Assembly: GCF_022059845.1 (NCBI RefSeq)
Contig: NZ_CP091851.1
Span: 1,674,001 to 1,738,000 of the forward strand
Length of the DNA: 64,000 nt
Direction: 5' to 3'
Origin: Terrirubrum flagellatum
Lineage (GTDB): Bacteria; Pseudomonadota; Alphaproteobacteria; Rhizobiales; Beijerinckiaceae
Both the position numbers and the translations under genes were made by a program. Positions within the stretch are counted from its first letter, which is position 1, and the number at the start of each line of letters is the position of its first letter. Under the pieces are notes generated by a model that made no database searches, was not told the origin of the DNA, and was given only the letters and a program-made list of their open reading frames with translations. Positions 48,564 to 57,931 of this stretch are shown here, in pieces.

Positions 48564-49598
48564 ATGGCCGTCGCCGCCGCGCGCAAATCTGCGCCCGCAC
48601 GCAAAGATTCCGCGCCCAAAAAAGAAGATGCTCCGGCGACTTTCACGAAAGAGCAGGACCAACACGCCTACCGCGAAATGCTGCTGATCCGCCGCTTCGA
48701 GGAGAAGGCGGGACAGATGTACGGCATGGGGCTGATCGGCGGCTTCTGCCATCTCTATATTGGCCAGGAAGCGGTCGTCGTCGGCATGCAGATGGCCACG
48801 ACGGAAGGCGATCAGGTCATCACGGGCTATCGCGATCACGGCCACATGCTGGTCACCGGCATGGACCCCAAGGGCATCATGGCCGAGCTCACCGGCCGCC
48901 GCGGCGGATTTTCGCGCGGCAAGGGCGGCTCGATGCATATGTTTTCGAAGGAGAAGCATTTCTACGGCGGCCACGGCATCGTCGGCGCGCAAGTTTCGCT
49001 CGGCACAGGCCTCGCCTTCGCCAACCGCTATCGCGAGAATGGCAATGTCAGCCTCGTCTATTTCGGCGACGGCGCGGCCAATCAGGGCCAGGTCTATGAG
49101 AGCTTCAACATGGCCGAGCTCTGGCGACTGCCCGTGATCTATGTGATCGAGAACAATAAATACGCCATGGGCACGTCGGTCAGCCGCGCCTCGGCGCAGA
49201 CCGATTTCTCCAAGCGCGGCGTCTCCTTCAACATTCCCGGCGAATCCGTCGACGGCATGGATGTGCGCGCGGTGAAAGCGGCGGGCGAACGCGCGATCTC
49301 GCATGCGCGCTCAGGCAAGGGCCCATACATCTTGGAGATGCAGACCTATCGCTATCGCGGACACTCGATGTCTGATCCCGCGAAGTACCGCTCGAAGGAA
49401 GAAGTGCAGAAGATGCGCGAGGAGCGCGATCCAATCGAGCAGGTGAGGCGGCGTCTTCTCGAACAGTGGAAGATGTCGGAAGACGAACTCAAGAAGATCG
49501 ACTCCTCCGTGCGCGATCGCGTCAATGAGGCCGCGGATTTCGCCACCCATGACGCGGAGCCCGACGTTTCCGAACTTTATACGGACATCACGCTCTGA
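48564..49598 (+). CDS. pdhA: Pyruvate dehydrogenase E1 alpha subunit
   Basis: PdhA with PdhB decarboxylates pyruvate using thiamine diphosphate. The 344-residue subunit has the ThDP-binding motif GDGAANQGQVYESFNMA...ENNKYAMGTS and the phosphorylation-loop-like YRGHSMSDPAKYR. The N-terminal 28 residues are Ala/Lys/Pro-rich. Together with pdhB, pdhC and lpdA it forms a complete complex operon. Confidence 0.96.
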   Translation: MAVAAARKSAPARKDSAPKKEDAPATFTKEQDQHAYREMLLIRRFEEKAGQMYGMGLIGGFCHLYIGQEAVVVGMQMATTEGDQVITGYRDHGHMLVTGMDPKGIMAELTGRRGGFSRGKGGSMHMFSKEKHFYGGHGIVGAQVSLGTGLAFANRYRENGNVSLVYFGDGAANQGQVYESFNMAELWRLPVIYVIENNKYAMGTSVSRASAQTDFSKRGVSFNIPGESVDGMDVRAVKAAGERAISHARSGKGPYILEMQTYRYRGHSMSDPAKYRSKEEVQKMREERDPIEQVRRRLLEQWKMSEDELKKIDSSVRDRVNEAADFATHDAEPDVSELYTDITL

Positions 49599-49611
49599 CG
49601 GCGTCACTGAT

Positions 49612-49860
49612 GTGATCGCCAAATTCGTTCTCGTCGCTGTGGTTCTCGCGATGGTTCTGTACGAGCAGATGGTCCTCCGGCAACTCCGCAAACAGGGAAG
49701 GATCGCATCCACCCTCGGAGCGACCGCGACCCTGTTCCGCGAGATCACGGCGCGGGCGCTCAAAGGCAGCGCCGCAGCGCAACTCCATCACGCCGCTCTG
49801 CTCGGGCTCGCCCTCTGGCTGGCCGTCGGCTTCGGCTACCACTTTCTCACGCAATCCTGA
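49612..49860 (+). CDS. Small two-TM membrane protein embedded in the pdh operon
   Basis: The 82-residue protein has two hydrophobic helices (about 2-20 and 58-78) flanking a basic amphipathic middle ([20 protein letters not shown]). It starts at GTG 49612, 13 bases after the pdhA stop, and ends 17 bases before pdhB, so it is co-transcribed. No start codon ATG with a good ribosome site was found. I recognise no family. Its position inside the operon suggests a PDH- or membrane-linked role, but nothing more can be said. Confidence 0.6.
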   Translation: MIAKFVLVAVVLAMVLYEQMVLRQLRKQGRIASTLGATATLFREITARALKGSAAAQLHHAALLGLALWLAVGFGYHFLTQS

Positions 49861-49877
49861 GTTCGGGGATTTCTCCC

Positions 49878-51272
49878 ATGCCCATCGACATTCTCATGCC
49901 CGCGCTTTCGCCCACGATGGAAGAGGGCAAGCTCGCGAAATGGCTCAAACATGAAGGCGACAAGGTAAAGCCCGGCGATGTCATCGCCGAGATCGAGACC
50001 GACAAGGCGACCATGGAGGTCGAGGCGATCGACGAAGGGACGCTGGCGAAAATCCTCATCGAGGCCGGCGCCGAGAATGTGAAGGTCAACACCAGGATCG
50101 CCGTGCTCGCGAGCGACGGCGAGGATGTCAGCGCCGCAGCCGGCGGCGCAGCGGCTTCAGCTCCGGCAGCTCCCAAGGCCGAAGCTGCTGCGGAAGCGCC
50201 TGCGCCGCAGGCGAAACCTGCATCCGCGCCCGCTGCGCCCGCGATCTCTCACGCCTACGATTCCTCGGCTGAAATTCCCGCGGGAACGGCGATGAAGCGC
50301 ATGACTGTGCGCGAAGCGCTGCGCGATGGCATGGCGGAGGAAATGCGTCGCGACACCAATGTTTTCGTGATGGGCGAAGAGGTTGCGGAATATCAGGGCG
50401 CCTACAAGATCACTCAGGGGTTGCTGCAGGAATTCGGCGCCAAGCGCGTGGTCGACACGCCGATCACCGAGCATGGCTTTGCGGGCCTCGGCGTTGGCGC
50501 CGCGATGACGGGCCTGCGCCCGATCGTCGAATTCATGACTTTCAATTTCGCCATGCAGGCGATGGATCAGATCATCAACTCGGCGGCGAAGACGCTCTAT
50601 ATGTCCGGCGGCCAGCTTGGTTGCCCGATCGTGTTCCGCGGCCCGAACGGCGCAGCGGCGCGCGTCGCCGCCCAGCACAGCCAGGATTACGCCGCCTGGT
50701 ATTCGAACATTCCCGGCCTCAAGGTCGTGATGCCCTACACCGCGGCCGATTATAAGGGCCTGATCAAGTCGGCGATCCGTGATCCCAATCCCGTCGTCTT
50801 CCTCGAAAACGAAATCCTCTACGGCCAGCAGTTCGATGTGCCTGAGATCGAGGATTTCATCGTGCCGATCGGCAAGGCGCGCGTCGCGCGGCCGGGCAAG
50901 GACGTCACCATCGTCTCCTTCGGCATCGGCATGAGCTACGCGCTCAAGGCGGCCGATGAGCTCGCGAAAGAGGGCGTCGAGGCCGAAGTGATCGACCTGC
51001 GCACGATCCGTCCGATGGATGCGGAGACGGTCGTCGCGTCGGTGCAGAAGACCAATCGCTGCGTCGTGGTCGAGGAAGGCTGGCCGCAGTCCGGCGTCGC
51101 GTCAGAAGTCGCGATGCGGATCATGGAGCTCGGCTTCGACTATCTCGATGCGCCGGTCGCGCGCGTCTGCGGCAAGGATGTGCCGATGCCTTACGCCGCC
51201 AACCTCGAAAAGCTTGCGCTGCCGACCGTGCCCGACGTGGTGCAGGCGGCGAAAGCCGTGATGTATCGCTGA
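49878..51272 (+). CDS. pdhB: Pyruvate dehydrogenase E1 beta subunit with lipoyl domain
   Basis: The 464-residue subunit carries an N-terminal lipoyl domain (residues 1-78, lipoyl Lys43 in [11 protein letters not shown]), an Ala/Pro-rich flexible linker (about 85-125) and the E1-beta transketolase-like domain ([24 protein letters not shown]). The lipoyl-E1-beta fusion is typical of alphaproteobacterial PDH operons. It follows the small membrane gene and precedes pdhC with a 34-bp gap. Confidence 0.96.
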   Translation: MPIDILMPALSPTMEEGKLAKWLKHEGDKVKPGDVIAEIETDKATMEVEAIDEGTLAKILIEAGAENVKVNTRIAVLASDGEDVSAAAGGAAASAPAAPKAEAAAEAPAPQAKPASAPAAPAISHAYDSSAEIPAGTAMKRMTVREALRDGMAEEMRRDTNVFVMGEEVAEYQGAYKITQGLLQEFGAKRVVDTPITEHGFAGLGVGAAMTGLRPIVEFMTFNFAMQAMDQIINSAAKTLYMSGGQLGCPIVFRGPNGAAARVAAQHSQDYAAWYSNIPGLKVVMPYTAADYKGLIKSAIRDPNPVVFLENEILYGQQFDVPEIEDFIVPIGKARVARPGKDVTIVSFGIGMSYALKAADELAKEGVEAEVIDLRTIRPMDAETVVASVQKTNRCVVVEEGWPQSGVASEVAMRIMELGFDYLDAPVARVCGKDVPMPYAANLEKLALPTVPDVVQAAKAVMYR

Positions 51273-51306
51273 CATCGCATCAACGAAATAATCCGGAAAC
51301 GCCGCC

Positions 51307-52671
51307 ATGCCGATCAACATCCTGATGCCCGCGCTGTCTCCCACGATGGAGAAGGGCAATCTCGCCAAGTGGCTCAAGAAGGAAGGCGACACAATCAAGT
51401 CGGGCGACGTAATCGCCGAGATCGAGACCGACAAGGCGACCATGGAGGTCGAGGCGGTCGATGAGGGCGTGCTGGCGAAAATCCTCGTGCCCGAGGGCGC
51501 GCAGGATGTGCCGGTCAACCAGCTCATCGCGCTGATCGCGGGCGAGGGCGAGGACGCGAAGAGCGTCGGCGCGTCGGGCGGCTCCGCTCCAGCTCCCGCG
51601 GCGTCGCCTGCGCCGGCCGCGCCTTCGGCTCCCGCCGCGCAGCCTGCAGGCGCTGCTCCGGCGCCAGCCGCTCAGCCTGCCGCGGCGAAAGCGAATGGTC
51701 ATGCCTCTGGCGATCGCGTGTTCGCGTCGCCGCTCGCGCGCCGCATCGCGAAGGACGCAGGCGTCGACATCAAGAGCATCGCGGGTTCCGGTCCGCATGG
51801 CCGCGTCGTCGCGGCCGACGTCGAACAGGCGAAGGCGGGCGGAACCGCCAAGCCCGCGCCGAAGACTGCTCCCGCCGCCGCGCCGTCTGCTCCGTCCGCG
51901 CCCAAGGCTGCGCCTGCGCCCTCCATGTCAGATGAGCAGGTCAAGAAGCTGTTCGCACCGGGCTCCTTCCAGGAGATTCCGCATGACGGCATGCGCAAGA
52001 CGATTGCGCGCCGCCTGACCGAAGCGCGGCAGACGATCCCGCAATTCTATCTCAACGTCGATTGCGAGATCGATGCGCTGCTGGCGCTGCGCGAACAGGC
52101 GAATGCGGCCGCGCCGAAGGACAAGGATGGCAAGCCGGCCTGGAAAATCTCGGTCAATGACATGGTGATCAAGGCGCTGGCGTTGGCGCTCATCCGCGTG
52201 CCCGATGCGAACGTCACCTGGACCGAAGGCGCGATGCTCAAGCACAAGCATGCGGACGTTGGTGTTGCGGTGGCGCTGCCGGGCAACGGCCTGATCACGC
52301 CGATCATCCGCAGCGCCGAACTGAAGTCGCTGTCAGCGATCGCTGGCGAGATGAAGGATTTCGCCCAACGCGCGAAGGATCGCAAGCTCAAGCCCGAGGA
52401 ATATCAGGGCGGCACGACGGCCGTGTCCAATCTCGGCATGTTCGGCATCAAGGATTTCACGGCCGTGATCAATCCGCCGCATTCGACCATCCTCGCGGTC
52501 GGCGGCGGCGAGAAACGGCCTGTCGTGAAGAAGGACGGCACGCTCGGCGTCGCGACCGTGATGAGCATCTGCATGTCGTGTGATCATCGCGCGGTCGACG
52601 GCGCGCTCGGCGCCCAGCTCATCTCGGCGGTGAAGCAGCTCATCGACAATCCCATGGGCATGCTGGTGTGA
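51307..52671 (+). CDS. pdhC: Dihydrolipoamide acetyltransferase (PDH E2)
   Basis: The E2 core enzyme transfers acetyl groups from lipoate to CoA. The 454-residue protein has one lipoyl domain (Lys43), an Ala/Pro linker, a peripheral-subunit-binding domain ([20 protein letters not shown]) and the catalytic domain with [17 protein letters not shown]. The two lipoyl domains of pdhB and pdhC are nearly the same in sequence. It is followed after 13 bases by a small membrane protein gene. Confidence 0.96.
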   Translation: MPINILMPALSPTMEKGNLAKWLKKEGDTIKSGDVIAEIETDKATMEVEAVDEGVLAKILVPEGAQDVPVNQLIALIAGEGEDAKSVGASGGSAPAPAASPAPAAPSAPAAQPAGAAPAPAAQPAAAKANGHASGDRVFASPLARRIAKDAGVDIKSIAGSGPHGRVVAADVEQAKAGGTAKPAPKTAPAAAPSAPSAPKAAPAPSMSDEQVKKLFAPGSFQEIPHDGMRKTIARRLTEARQTIPQFYLNVDCEIDALLALREQANAAAPKDKDGKPAWKISVNDMVIKALALALIRVPDANVTWTEGAMLKHKHADVGVAVALPGNGLITPIIRSAELKSLSAIAGEMKDFAQRAKDRKLKPEEYQGGTTAVSNLGMFGIKDFTAVINPPHSTILAVGGGEKRPVVKKDGTLGVATVMSICMSCDHRAVDGALGAQLISAVKQLIDNPMGMLV

Positions 52672-52684
52672 CGCCCAAAGCGTC

Positions 52685-53086
52685 ATGCGCGTCGTTCTCT
52701 CCATGATCCTCGCGCTGACGCTGTCCTTGTTCACGGGCGGAATGGCTGCGGTGCAGATCGCCGAGATCGTCAGAGCGCGTGAGGAGTTTATCCTGGCGTT
52801 TTTGATGCTGATCATCGTCGCCACGATCGCGGCGCTCATTTTCGGCGTTGCGCGTTTCAGGGCCGATGCTCCGCGCGCTGTGCGAAACGCCGGCTACATC
52901 CTGCTGGCGATCCTCATCGTCGCGATTGCAGCTCTGCTGGTCGCCTTCTTCTACGCTTCGGGCGAGATCAAACTGACCTCGTATGACGGGCAACTGATCA
53001 CGGAATTGGCGATCCCCGGCCTCGTCGCGATCCTCACGCAATGGGCGTTCGTGCGATGGCGCGTGCTGCGCCATCTCGCTGCATAA
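52685..53086 (+). CDS. Multipass membrane protein embedded in the pdh operon
   Basis: The 133-residue protein has four hydrophobic stretches (about 2-24, 35-56, 68-91, 106-124) and no recognised family. It starts 13 bases after pdhC and ends 42 bases before lpdA, on the same strand, so it is probably part of the pdh transcript. A role in membrane association or transport of a PDH substrate or product is only a guess. Confidence 0.65.
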   Translation: MRVVLSMILALTLSLFTGGMAAVQIAEIVRAREEFILAFLMLIIVATIAALIFGVARFRADAPRAVRNAGYILLAILIVAIAALLVAFFYASGEIKLTSYDGQLITELAIPGLVAILTQWAFVRWRVLRHLAA

Positions 53087-53128
53087 ATTCAAACCACGCT
53101 TTGGCGCGGTTCATCTGGAGCAAGAGCA

Positions 53129-54568
53129 ATGTCCTCTTACGACGTCATCATCATCGGCTCTGGTCCCGGCGGTTATGTCGCCGCGATCCGTTCGGCGCAG
53201 CTTGGACTGAAGACCGCGATCGTCGAGCGCGAGCATCTCGCCGGCATCTGCTCGAACTGGGGCTGCATTCCGACGAAGGCGCTGCTTCGCTCGGCTGAAA
53301 TCCTGCACTACGCGCAGCATGCGAAGGATTACGGCCTCAAGCTCGAGGGGCAAATGACAGCCGACCACGCCGCCGTGATCGCGCGCTCGCGCGCGATCGC
53401 GACGCGCATGAACAATGGCGTGGGCTTCCTCATGAAGAAGAACAAGGTCGATGTGATCTGGGGCGAGGCCGTCATCGACAAGCCGGGCCAGATCACGGTC
53501 GGGCCGACGAAGAAGCCGCCGATGCTGCCGCAGACTCCTCCGCCGAAGAATGTGCTGGGGCCAGGAACCTATCAGGCCAAGCACATCATCTTGGCGACCG
53601 GCGCGCGGCCGCGCGCCCTTCCCGGCATCGAGCCCGACGGCAAGCTGATCTGGACTTATTTCGAAGCGATGTCGGCGCCGGCCATGCCGAAGTCGCTGCT
53701 GGTGATGGGATCAGGCGCGATCGGCATCGAGTTCGCGAGCTTCTATCGCACGATGGGCGCCGAGGTGACTGTGGTCGAGGTGCTGCCGCAGATCCTGCCG
53801 GTCGAAGACCATGAGATCGCCGGCCTCGCGCAGAAGCGCTTCGAGAAGCAGGGCATGAAGTTCCTGATTGGCGCCAAAGTGACGAAGGTTGCGAAGGGCG
53901 CTGACGACGTGACTGCGACGATCGAGACGGCTGACGGCAAGACGCAGACGCTGAAGGCCGACAGGCTCATTTCCGCAGTCGGCGTCGTCGGCAACATCGA
54001 GAATCTCGGGCTTGAGAAGCTCGGCGTGAAAACCGATCGCGGCTGCATCGTCGTCGATGCTGTCGGCAAGACGAACGTCGCGGGAATCTATGCGATCGGC
54101 GACGTGGCGGGCCCGCCGATGCTAGCCCACAAGGCCGAGCATGAAGGCGTGATCTGCGTCGAGGCGATCAAGGGCCTGCATCCGCACGCCATGGACAAGC
54201 TCATGATCCCCGGCTGCACCTATTGCCATCCGCAGGTGGCGAGCGTCGGCCTGACCGAGAAGAAGGCGAAGGAGCTTGGCAAGGAGATCAAGGTCGGCCG
54301 GTTCCCGTTTGTCGGCAACGGCAAGGCGGTGGCGCTCGGCGAACCCGATGGTCTCGTGAAGACGGTCTTCGACGCCAAGACAGGCCAGCTTCTCGGCGCC
54401 CATCTCATCGGCGCGGAGGTGACCGAGCTCATACAAGGCTTCGTCGTGGCGATGAATCTGGAGACGACCGAGGAAGAGCTCATGGCGACGGTCTTCCCGC
54501 ACCCGACCCTCTCCGAGACCATGAAGGAGAGCGTGCTCGACGCCTATGGCCGCGCGCTGAACATCTGA
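53129..54568 (+). CDS. lpdA: Dihydrolipoamide dehydrogenase (E3)
   Basis: E3 reoxidises dihydrolipoamide with NAD+. The 479-residue flavoprotein has the FAD motif IIGSGPGGYVAA, the redox disulfide CSNWGC in GICSNWGCIPTKALL, the NAD-binding GSGAIGIEFASF and the C-terminal HPTLSETMKE. A Pro/Lys-rich insertion (about 128-143, PTKKPPMLPQTPPPKNVLGP) within the FAD domain stands out and is common to this operon-encoded form. An inverted repeat follows the stop. Confidence 0.96.
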   Translation: MSSYDVIIIGSGPGGYVAAIRSAQLGLKTAIVEREHLAGICSNWGCIPTKALLRSAEILHYAQHAKDYGLKLEGQMTADHAAVIARSRAIATRMNNGVGFLMKKNKVDVIWGEAVIDKPGQITVGPTKKPPMLPQTPPPKNVLGPGTYQAKHIILATGARPRALPGIEPDGKLIWTYFEAMSAPAMPKSLLVMGSGAIGIEFASFYRTMGAEVTVVEVLPQILPVEDHEIAGLAQKRFEKQGMKFLIGAKVTKVAKGADDVTATIETADGKTQTLKADRLISAVGVVGNIENLGLEKLGVKTDRGCIVVDAVGKTNVAGIYAIGDVAGPPMLAHKAEHEGVICVEAIKGLHPHAMDKLMIPGCTYCHPQVASVGLTEKKAKELGKEIKVGRFPFVGNGKAVALGEPDGLVKTVFDAKTGQLLGAHLIGAEVTELIQGFVVAMNLETTEEELMATVFPHPTLSETMKESVLDAYGRALNI

Positions 54569-54599
54569 GGGGCTACGGCGGAACGGCCGCACAGCGTCC

Positions 54600-54651
54600 G
54601 GGCCGGGAAGGCTAGTGACGCGCGAAATGGGCTCGGGCACATTCCCGGCCC
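54600..54651. repeat. Inverted repeat after lpdA
   Basis: GGGCCGGGAA (54600-54609) and TTCCCGGCCC (54642-54651) are perfect 10-bp arms around a 32-base centre that carries further partial pairing. It lies between lpdA and the small GlsB-like gene and may act as a terminator or mRNA-end structure; there is no U-tract. Confidence 0.45.
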
Positions 54652-54690
54652 TCGCGCGTTAAATGGCGAGGCAACATCTGGAGAACCGCC

Positions 54691-54939
54691 ATGGACGCGC
54701 GTGGATTGATCATCATGGTCGTCATCGGCCTTGTGGCCGGCTGGCTCGCCAGCCTTGTCATGGGCGGCGGCGGGCTGATCCGCTACATCATCACGGGCCT
54801 GATCGGCTCGGTCGTGGGCTCGCTGCTGTTGCATGCGCTCGGCGTCAATATCAGCCTTGGCAACCCGCTGATTTCCCAGATCCTCGTGGCGGCGATTGGC
54901 GCTATCGTGGTGATCGCGGTGGCGCGCGTCGTCGCCTGA
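54691..54939 (+). CDS. GlsB/YeaQ/YmgE-family small membrane protein
   Basis: The 82-residue protein has three hydrophobic segments with Gly-rich turns (GLVAGWLASLVMGGGGLIRY, TGLIGSVVGSLLLH, ISQILVAAIGAIVVIAVARV), the transglycosylase-associated / GlsB family pattern. These proteins are stress-associated membrane proteins of unknown action. A ribosome site (GGAGAA) precedes the ATG. A 24-bp palindrome follows it. Confidence 0.88.
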   Translation: MDARGLIIMVVIGLVAGWLASLVMGGGGLIRYIITGLIGSVVGSLLLHALGVNISLGNPLISQILVAAIGAIVVIAVARVVA

Positions 54940-54998
54940 CCTGCGCATCCTGACTCGACAGGCTTGACCTCGCCGTCGGGCCGCTATCTTGCATAAGT

Positions 54999-55022
54999 CC
55001 CGCGAAGCGCGCGCTTCGCGGG
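54999..55022. terminator. Perfect 24-bp palindrome with downstream T-run
   Basis: CCCGCGAAGCGC and GCGCTTCGCGGG pair over 12 bp with no loop spacing, followed by CTTTT. It lies 59 bp after the GlsB-type gene and 24 bp before the aminotransferase ATG. It probably ends the small gene's transcript; as a stem it needs at least three to four bases of loop taken from the centre. Confidence 0.6.
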
Positions 55023-55046
55023 CTTTTGCGCAGGAGAAACGGCGGC

Positions 55047-56288
55047 ATGGCGTCGAACATTGGAGCGGCTGAGCTCAATCCGCCGCCGCGGCTGATCATG
55101 GGGCCGGGGCCGCTCATGGCCGATCCGCGCGTGCTGCGCTCCATGGCGACGCCGATGCTGGGTCAGTTCGATCCCGCCTTCCTCGACATCATGGCCCGGG
55201 TCCAGCAGTTCTTCCGCGAGATCTATCGGACGGGGAACAAGCAGACCTTGATGATCGACGGCTCGGCGCGGGCCGGCATCGAGGCGATCCTGGTTTCGCT
55301 CATCGAACCCGGCGACAAGGTGCTCGTGCCGATGTTCGGTCGTTTCGGCCATCTGCTCGTCGAGATCTGCGAGCGCTGCGGCGGCGATGTCGTCACGATC
55401 GAGCGCCCGTGGGGAGAGGTATTCACGCCCGATGAAATCGAAAAAGCGCTGAAACAGCATCAGCCCAAGATTATCGCGCTTGTTCACGCCGACACCTCGA
55501 CGACGGTCGCGCAGCCGCTGGAAGACATCGGCGCGCTCTGCCGGGCGCATGGCGCCTATCTCTATGTCGACGCCTGCGCCAGCATCGGCTGCATCGATAT
55601 CCGCGCCGACGAATGGCAGATCGACGGGATTTCTGCTGGCCTGCAGAAGGGGCTTTCAGGCCCGCCGGGCATGTCGCCGGTCACGGTGAGCGAGCGCGCT
55701 GTTGCCCGTATCCGCAACCGCAGGCATGTCGAGGCCGGAGTCAGGCCGGCGAATTATGTGGCCGGGCAAGGGCCGCGCATCCGCTCGAACTATTTCGATC
55801 TCTCCATGCTGATGGATTATTGGGGCGACGATCACCTCAATCATCACACCGAAGCGACGAGCATGATCTATGCGGCGCATGAGTGCGGCCGCATCTTCCT
55901 CGATGAGGGACACGAGGCCGTATTCGCGCGCCACCGCGTTGTGGGCGACGCGCTCTGCGATGGCCTCGAAGCCATGGGCCTGAAGGTTTTCGGCGATCGC
56001 GCCGCGAAGATGCCGAACGTGACGGGCGTCCACATCCCCGAAGGCGTCGACGGCGATGCGGTGCGCAAGGGCATGCTTGCGCATTTCGGCATCGAGATCG
56101 GCACCTCCTTCGGTCCGCTGCACGGCAAGATCTGGCGCATCGGCACGATGGGCTACACCGCGCGCAAGGAGAATGTGCTGATCTGTTTGGGCGCGCTTGA
56201 GGCGATGCTGCTTGCAGTCGGCTTCAAGCTGCCGGCGGGTGCGGCCGTGCAGGCGGCGATGAAGGCGTTCGGAGAGGCGGGGGTGTAA
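55047..56288 (+). CDS. Class V PLP-dependent aminotransferase (serine/ureidoglycine-glyoxylate type)
   Basis: This fold-type I aminotransferase (413 aa) resembles alanine/serine-glyoxylate, (S)-ureidoglycine-glyoxylate and pyridoxamine-pyruvate transaminases. The PLP Lys is Lys201 (GLQKGLSGPPG). Other family landmarks are SARAGIEA, VDACASIGCID, NHHTEATSMIYA and IGTMGYTA. The substrate pair cannot be told from sequence alone. No serine-cycle or purine-catabolism gene is adjacent; the neighbours are a deacylase and a hydrolase. ATG 55047 has AGGAGA about twelve bases upstream. Confidence 0.85.
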   Translation: MASNIGAAELNPPPRLIMGPGPLMADPRVLRSMATPMLGQFDPAFLDIMARVQQFFREIYRTGNKQTLMIDGSARAGIEAILVSLIEPGDKVLVPMFGRFGHLLVEICERCGGDVVTIERPWGEVFTPDEIEKALKQHQPKIIALVHADTSTTVAQPLEDIGALCRAHGAYLYVDACASIGCIDIRADEWQIDGISAGLQKGLSGPPGMSPVTVSERAVARIRNRRHVEAGVRPANYVAGQGPRIRSNYFDLSMLMDYWGDDHLNHHTEATSMIYAAHECGRIFLDEGHEAVFARHRVVGDALCDGLEAMGLKVFGDRAAKMPNVTGVHIPEGVDGDAVRKGMLAHFGIEIGTSFGPLHGKIWRIGTMGYTARKENVLICLGALEAMLLAVGFKLPAGAAVQAAMKAFGEAGV

Positions 56289-56293
56289 GCTCT

Positions 56294-56367
56294 CTCCGTC
56301 CCCGGCTTCATGGAGCGAGCGCATGCGAGCAGAATGAAGGCCGGGGCCCAGCGAGAAAATCGCGAGC
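56294..56367 (+). repeat. Repeat element A, copy 1
   Basis: Starts CTCCGTCCCCGG, has internal GAATGAAG and ends GGCCCAGCGA...TCGCGAGC. It matches, by eye over about 70 bases and in inverted orientation, the element at 59357-59429. The CCCCGG and CCGGGG ends make each copy partly palindromic. Part of the 318-bp gap between the aminotransferase and the deacylase gene, which holds no gene. Confidence 0.65.
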
Positions 56368-56420
56368 GAAGCGAGCTCATCGTCATTGTATTTTTCCGCG
56401 ACGGAATCTCGTCGCGCCTT

Positions 56421-56500
56421 CGGCGCAGAGTCTTTCCGCTGGGTCCCGGACACAGTTCCGCTCCGCTGCGCGTCGCTCCACCGTTCCAGGAACGAGGACA
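56421..56500 (-). repeat. Repeat element B, copy 1
   Basis: Read on the minus strand it has GGAACGGTGGAGCG, AGCGGAACTGTGTCCGGG and CCAGCG, which match the element at 59460-59545 (plus strand) with scattered substitutions. It lies just downstream of element A copy 1. The remainder of the gap (56501-56606) holds only the ribosome site region for the next gene. Confidence 0.6.
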
Positions 56501-56606
56501 GCTTCCTCCAAAAGAGGGAGAAGGGAAAACGCCGACCATCCATGTCTTCCTTTCATAGGTTAAAAGACGTGGAGGATGGGACAAGTCCGGACGCGGCGAT
56601 AAACTG

Positions 56607-57926
56607 ATGATGTCCAGTTCGAGCATGCCTATGAATGATGCCGTCATCTCCAACGCCCGCGAGAAAATTCTGGCCGCCGTCGAGGCAGCGTTCGATGCCC
56701 AGATCGAGTTCACGAAGGACCTCGTCCGATTTCCGTCGCTGCGCGGCAATGAAGCGCCGGTGCAGGACTTCATCCATGCGGCGCTGACGAAGCGCGGCTA
56801 CGCCATGGATCGCTGGCGCGTGCGCGAGGAAGACATCAGGCATCATCCCGGCTTCTCGCCGATTGCGGTCAGCTATGAGCAGGCCTGGTGCGTCGTCGGC
56901 TCGCATCGGCCGCGCGCGGAGAAGGGCAGGTCGCTGATCCTCAATTCGCATATCGACGTGGTGCCCTCAGGGCCCGTCGACATGTGGGCCGATCCGCCAT
57001 TCGATCCCAAAGTGAAGGACGGCTGGCTCTATGGCCGCGGCGGCGCCGATATGAAGGCGGGAACCGCGATCAACATCTTCGCCATGGATGCGATCCGCGC
57101 CGCCGGATTCCAGCCGGCGGGCACTGTGCATCTCGAAACCGTGATGGACGAGGAATCCACCGGCAATGGCGCGCTGTCTTCGCTCGTGCGCGGCTACAAG
57201 GCCGACGCCTGGTTCTGCCCGGAGCCGTCGAATGAGACGATCACGCGCGCCAACGCCGGCGTGGTCTGGTTCATGATCGAGGTGCGCGGGCGGCCGGCGC
57301 ACACGCGCGAGATGCAGTCGGGCTTCAACGCGATCGACGCCGCCTATCGCCTCGCCGGCGCGTTGCGTGAGCTTGAGGCGAAATACAACGCCGAGCGCGT
57401 CAATCATCCGCTGTTCGCCAACGATCCCCATCCGATCAATCTCAACCTCGGACAGATCAGGGGCGGCGACTGGACGTCGATGGTGCCTGCCTGGTGCGAG
57501 ATCGAATTCCGCTTCGCCATGTATCCCGGGATCAGCGCCGAGGAGGTGAAGCGCGACGTCGAGGCTTGCGTCGCCGCGGCGGCGAAGAAGGATACCGCGC
57601 TCGCCAACAATCCGCCGAAAGTGGTGTGGCACGGCTTCTTCTGCGAAGGGTTCGAATTGAAGCCCGGCAGCGACGCCGAGAATGCGCTTCGCGAAGCGAG
57701 CGTCGCCGCCAACAATAAGCCGCTCCATTCGCGCGTGATGCCGGCCTATCTCGATGCGCGCGTGCCGGCGCTCTATGGCGAGATGCCGGTGCTGGTCTAT
57801 GGCCCCACGGGGCTTGAAGTGCATGGCATCGACGAAAGATGCGACGTGGAATCGATCCGTCGCTGCACGCGCACGCTCGCGCTTTTCATCGCCGACTGGT
57901 GCGGCCTCGAACCTCTCGCGGAGTAA
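56607..57926 (+). CDS. M20 family ArgE/DapE-type deacylase
   Basis: This zinc peptidase-type amidohydrolase (439 aa) has metal ligands in NSHIDVVPSGP (His), GRGGADMKAG (Asp) and MDEESTGNG (Glu), with a dimerisation domain in the middle. The family includes acetylornithine deacetylase and succinyl-diaminopimelate desuccinylase; this one is of the general ArgE/DapE type without an assigned substrate. The start codon may be 56607 or 56610. The serine hydrolase gene follows after five bases, so the pair is one unit. Confidence 0.88.
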   Translation: MMSSSSMPMNDAVISNAREKILAAVEAAFDAQIEFTKDLVRFPSLRGNEAPVQDFIHAALTKRGYAMDRWRVREEDIRHHPGFSPIAVSYEQAWCVVGSHRPRAEKGRSLILNSHIDVVPSGPVDMWADPPFDPKVKDGWLYGRGGADMKAGTAINIFAMDAIRAAGFQPAGTVHLETVMDEESTGNGALSSLVRGYKADAWFCPEPSNETITRANAGVVWFMIEVRGRPAHTREMQSGFNAIDAAYRLAGALRELEAKYNAERVNHPLFANDPHPINLNLGQIRGGDWTSMVPAWCEIEFRFAMYPGISAEEVKRDVEACVAAAAKKDTALANNPPKVVWHGFFCEGFELKPGSDAENALREASVAANNKPLHSRVMPAYLDARVPALYGEMPVLVYGPTGLEVHGIDERCDVESIRRCTRTLALFIADWCGLEPLAE

Positions 57927-57931
57927 TCACC

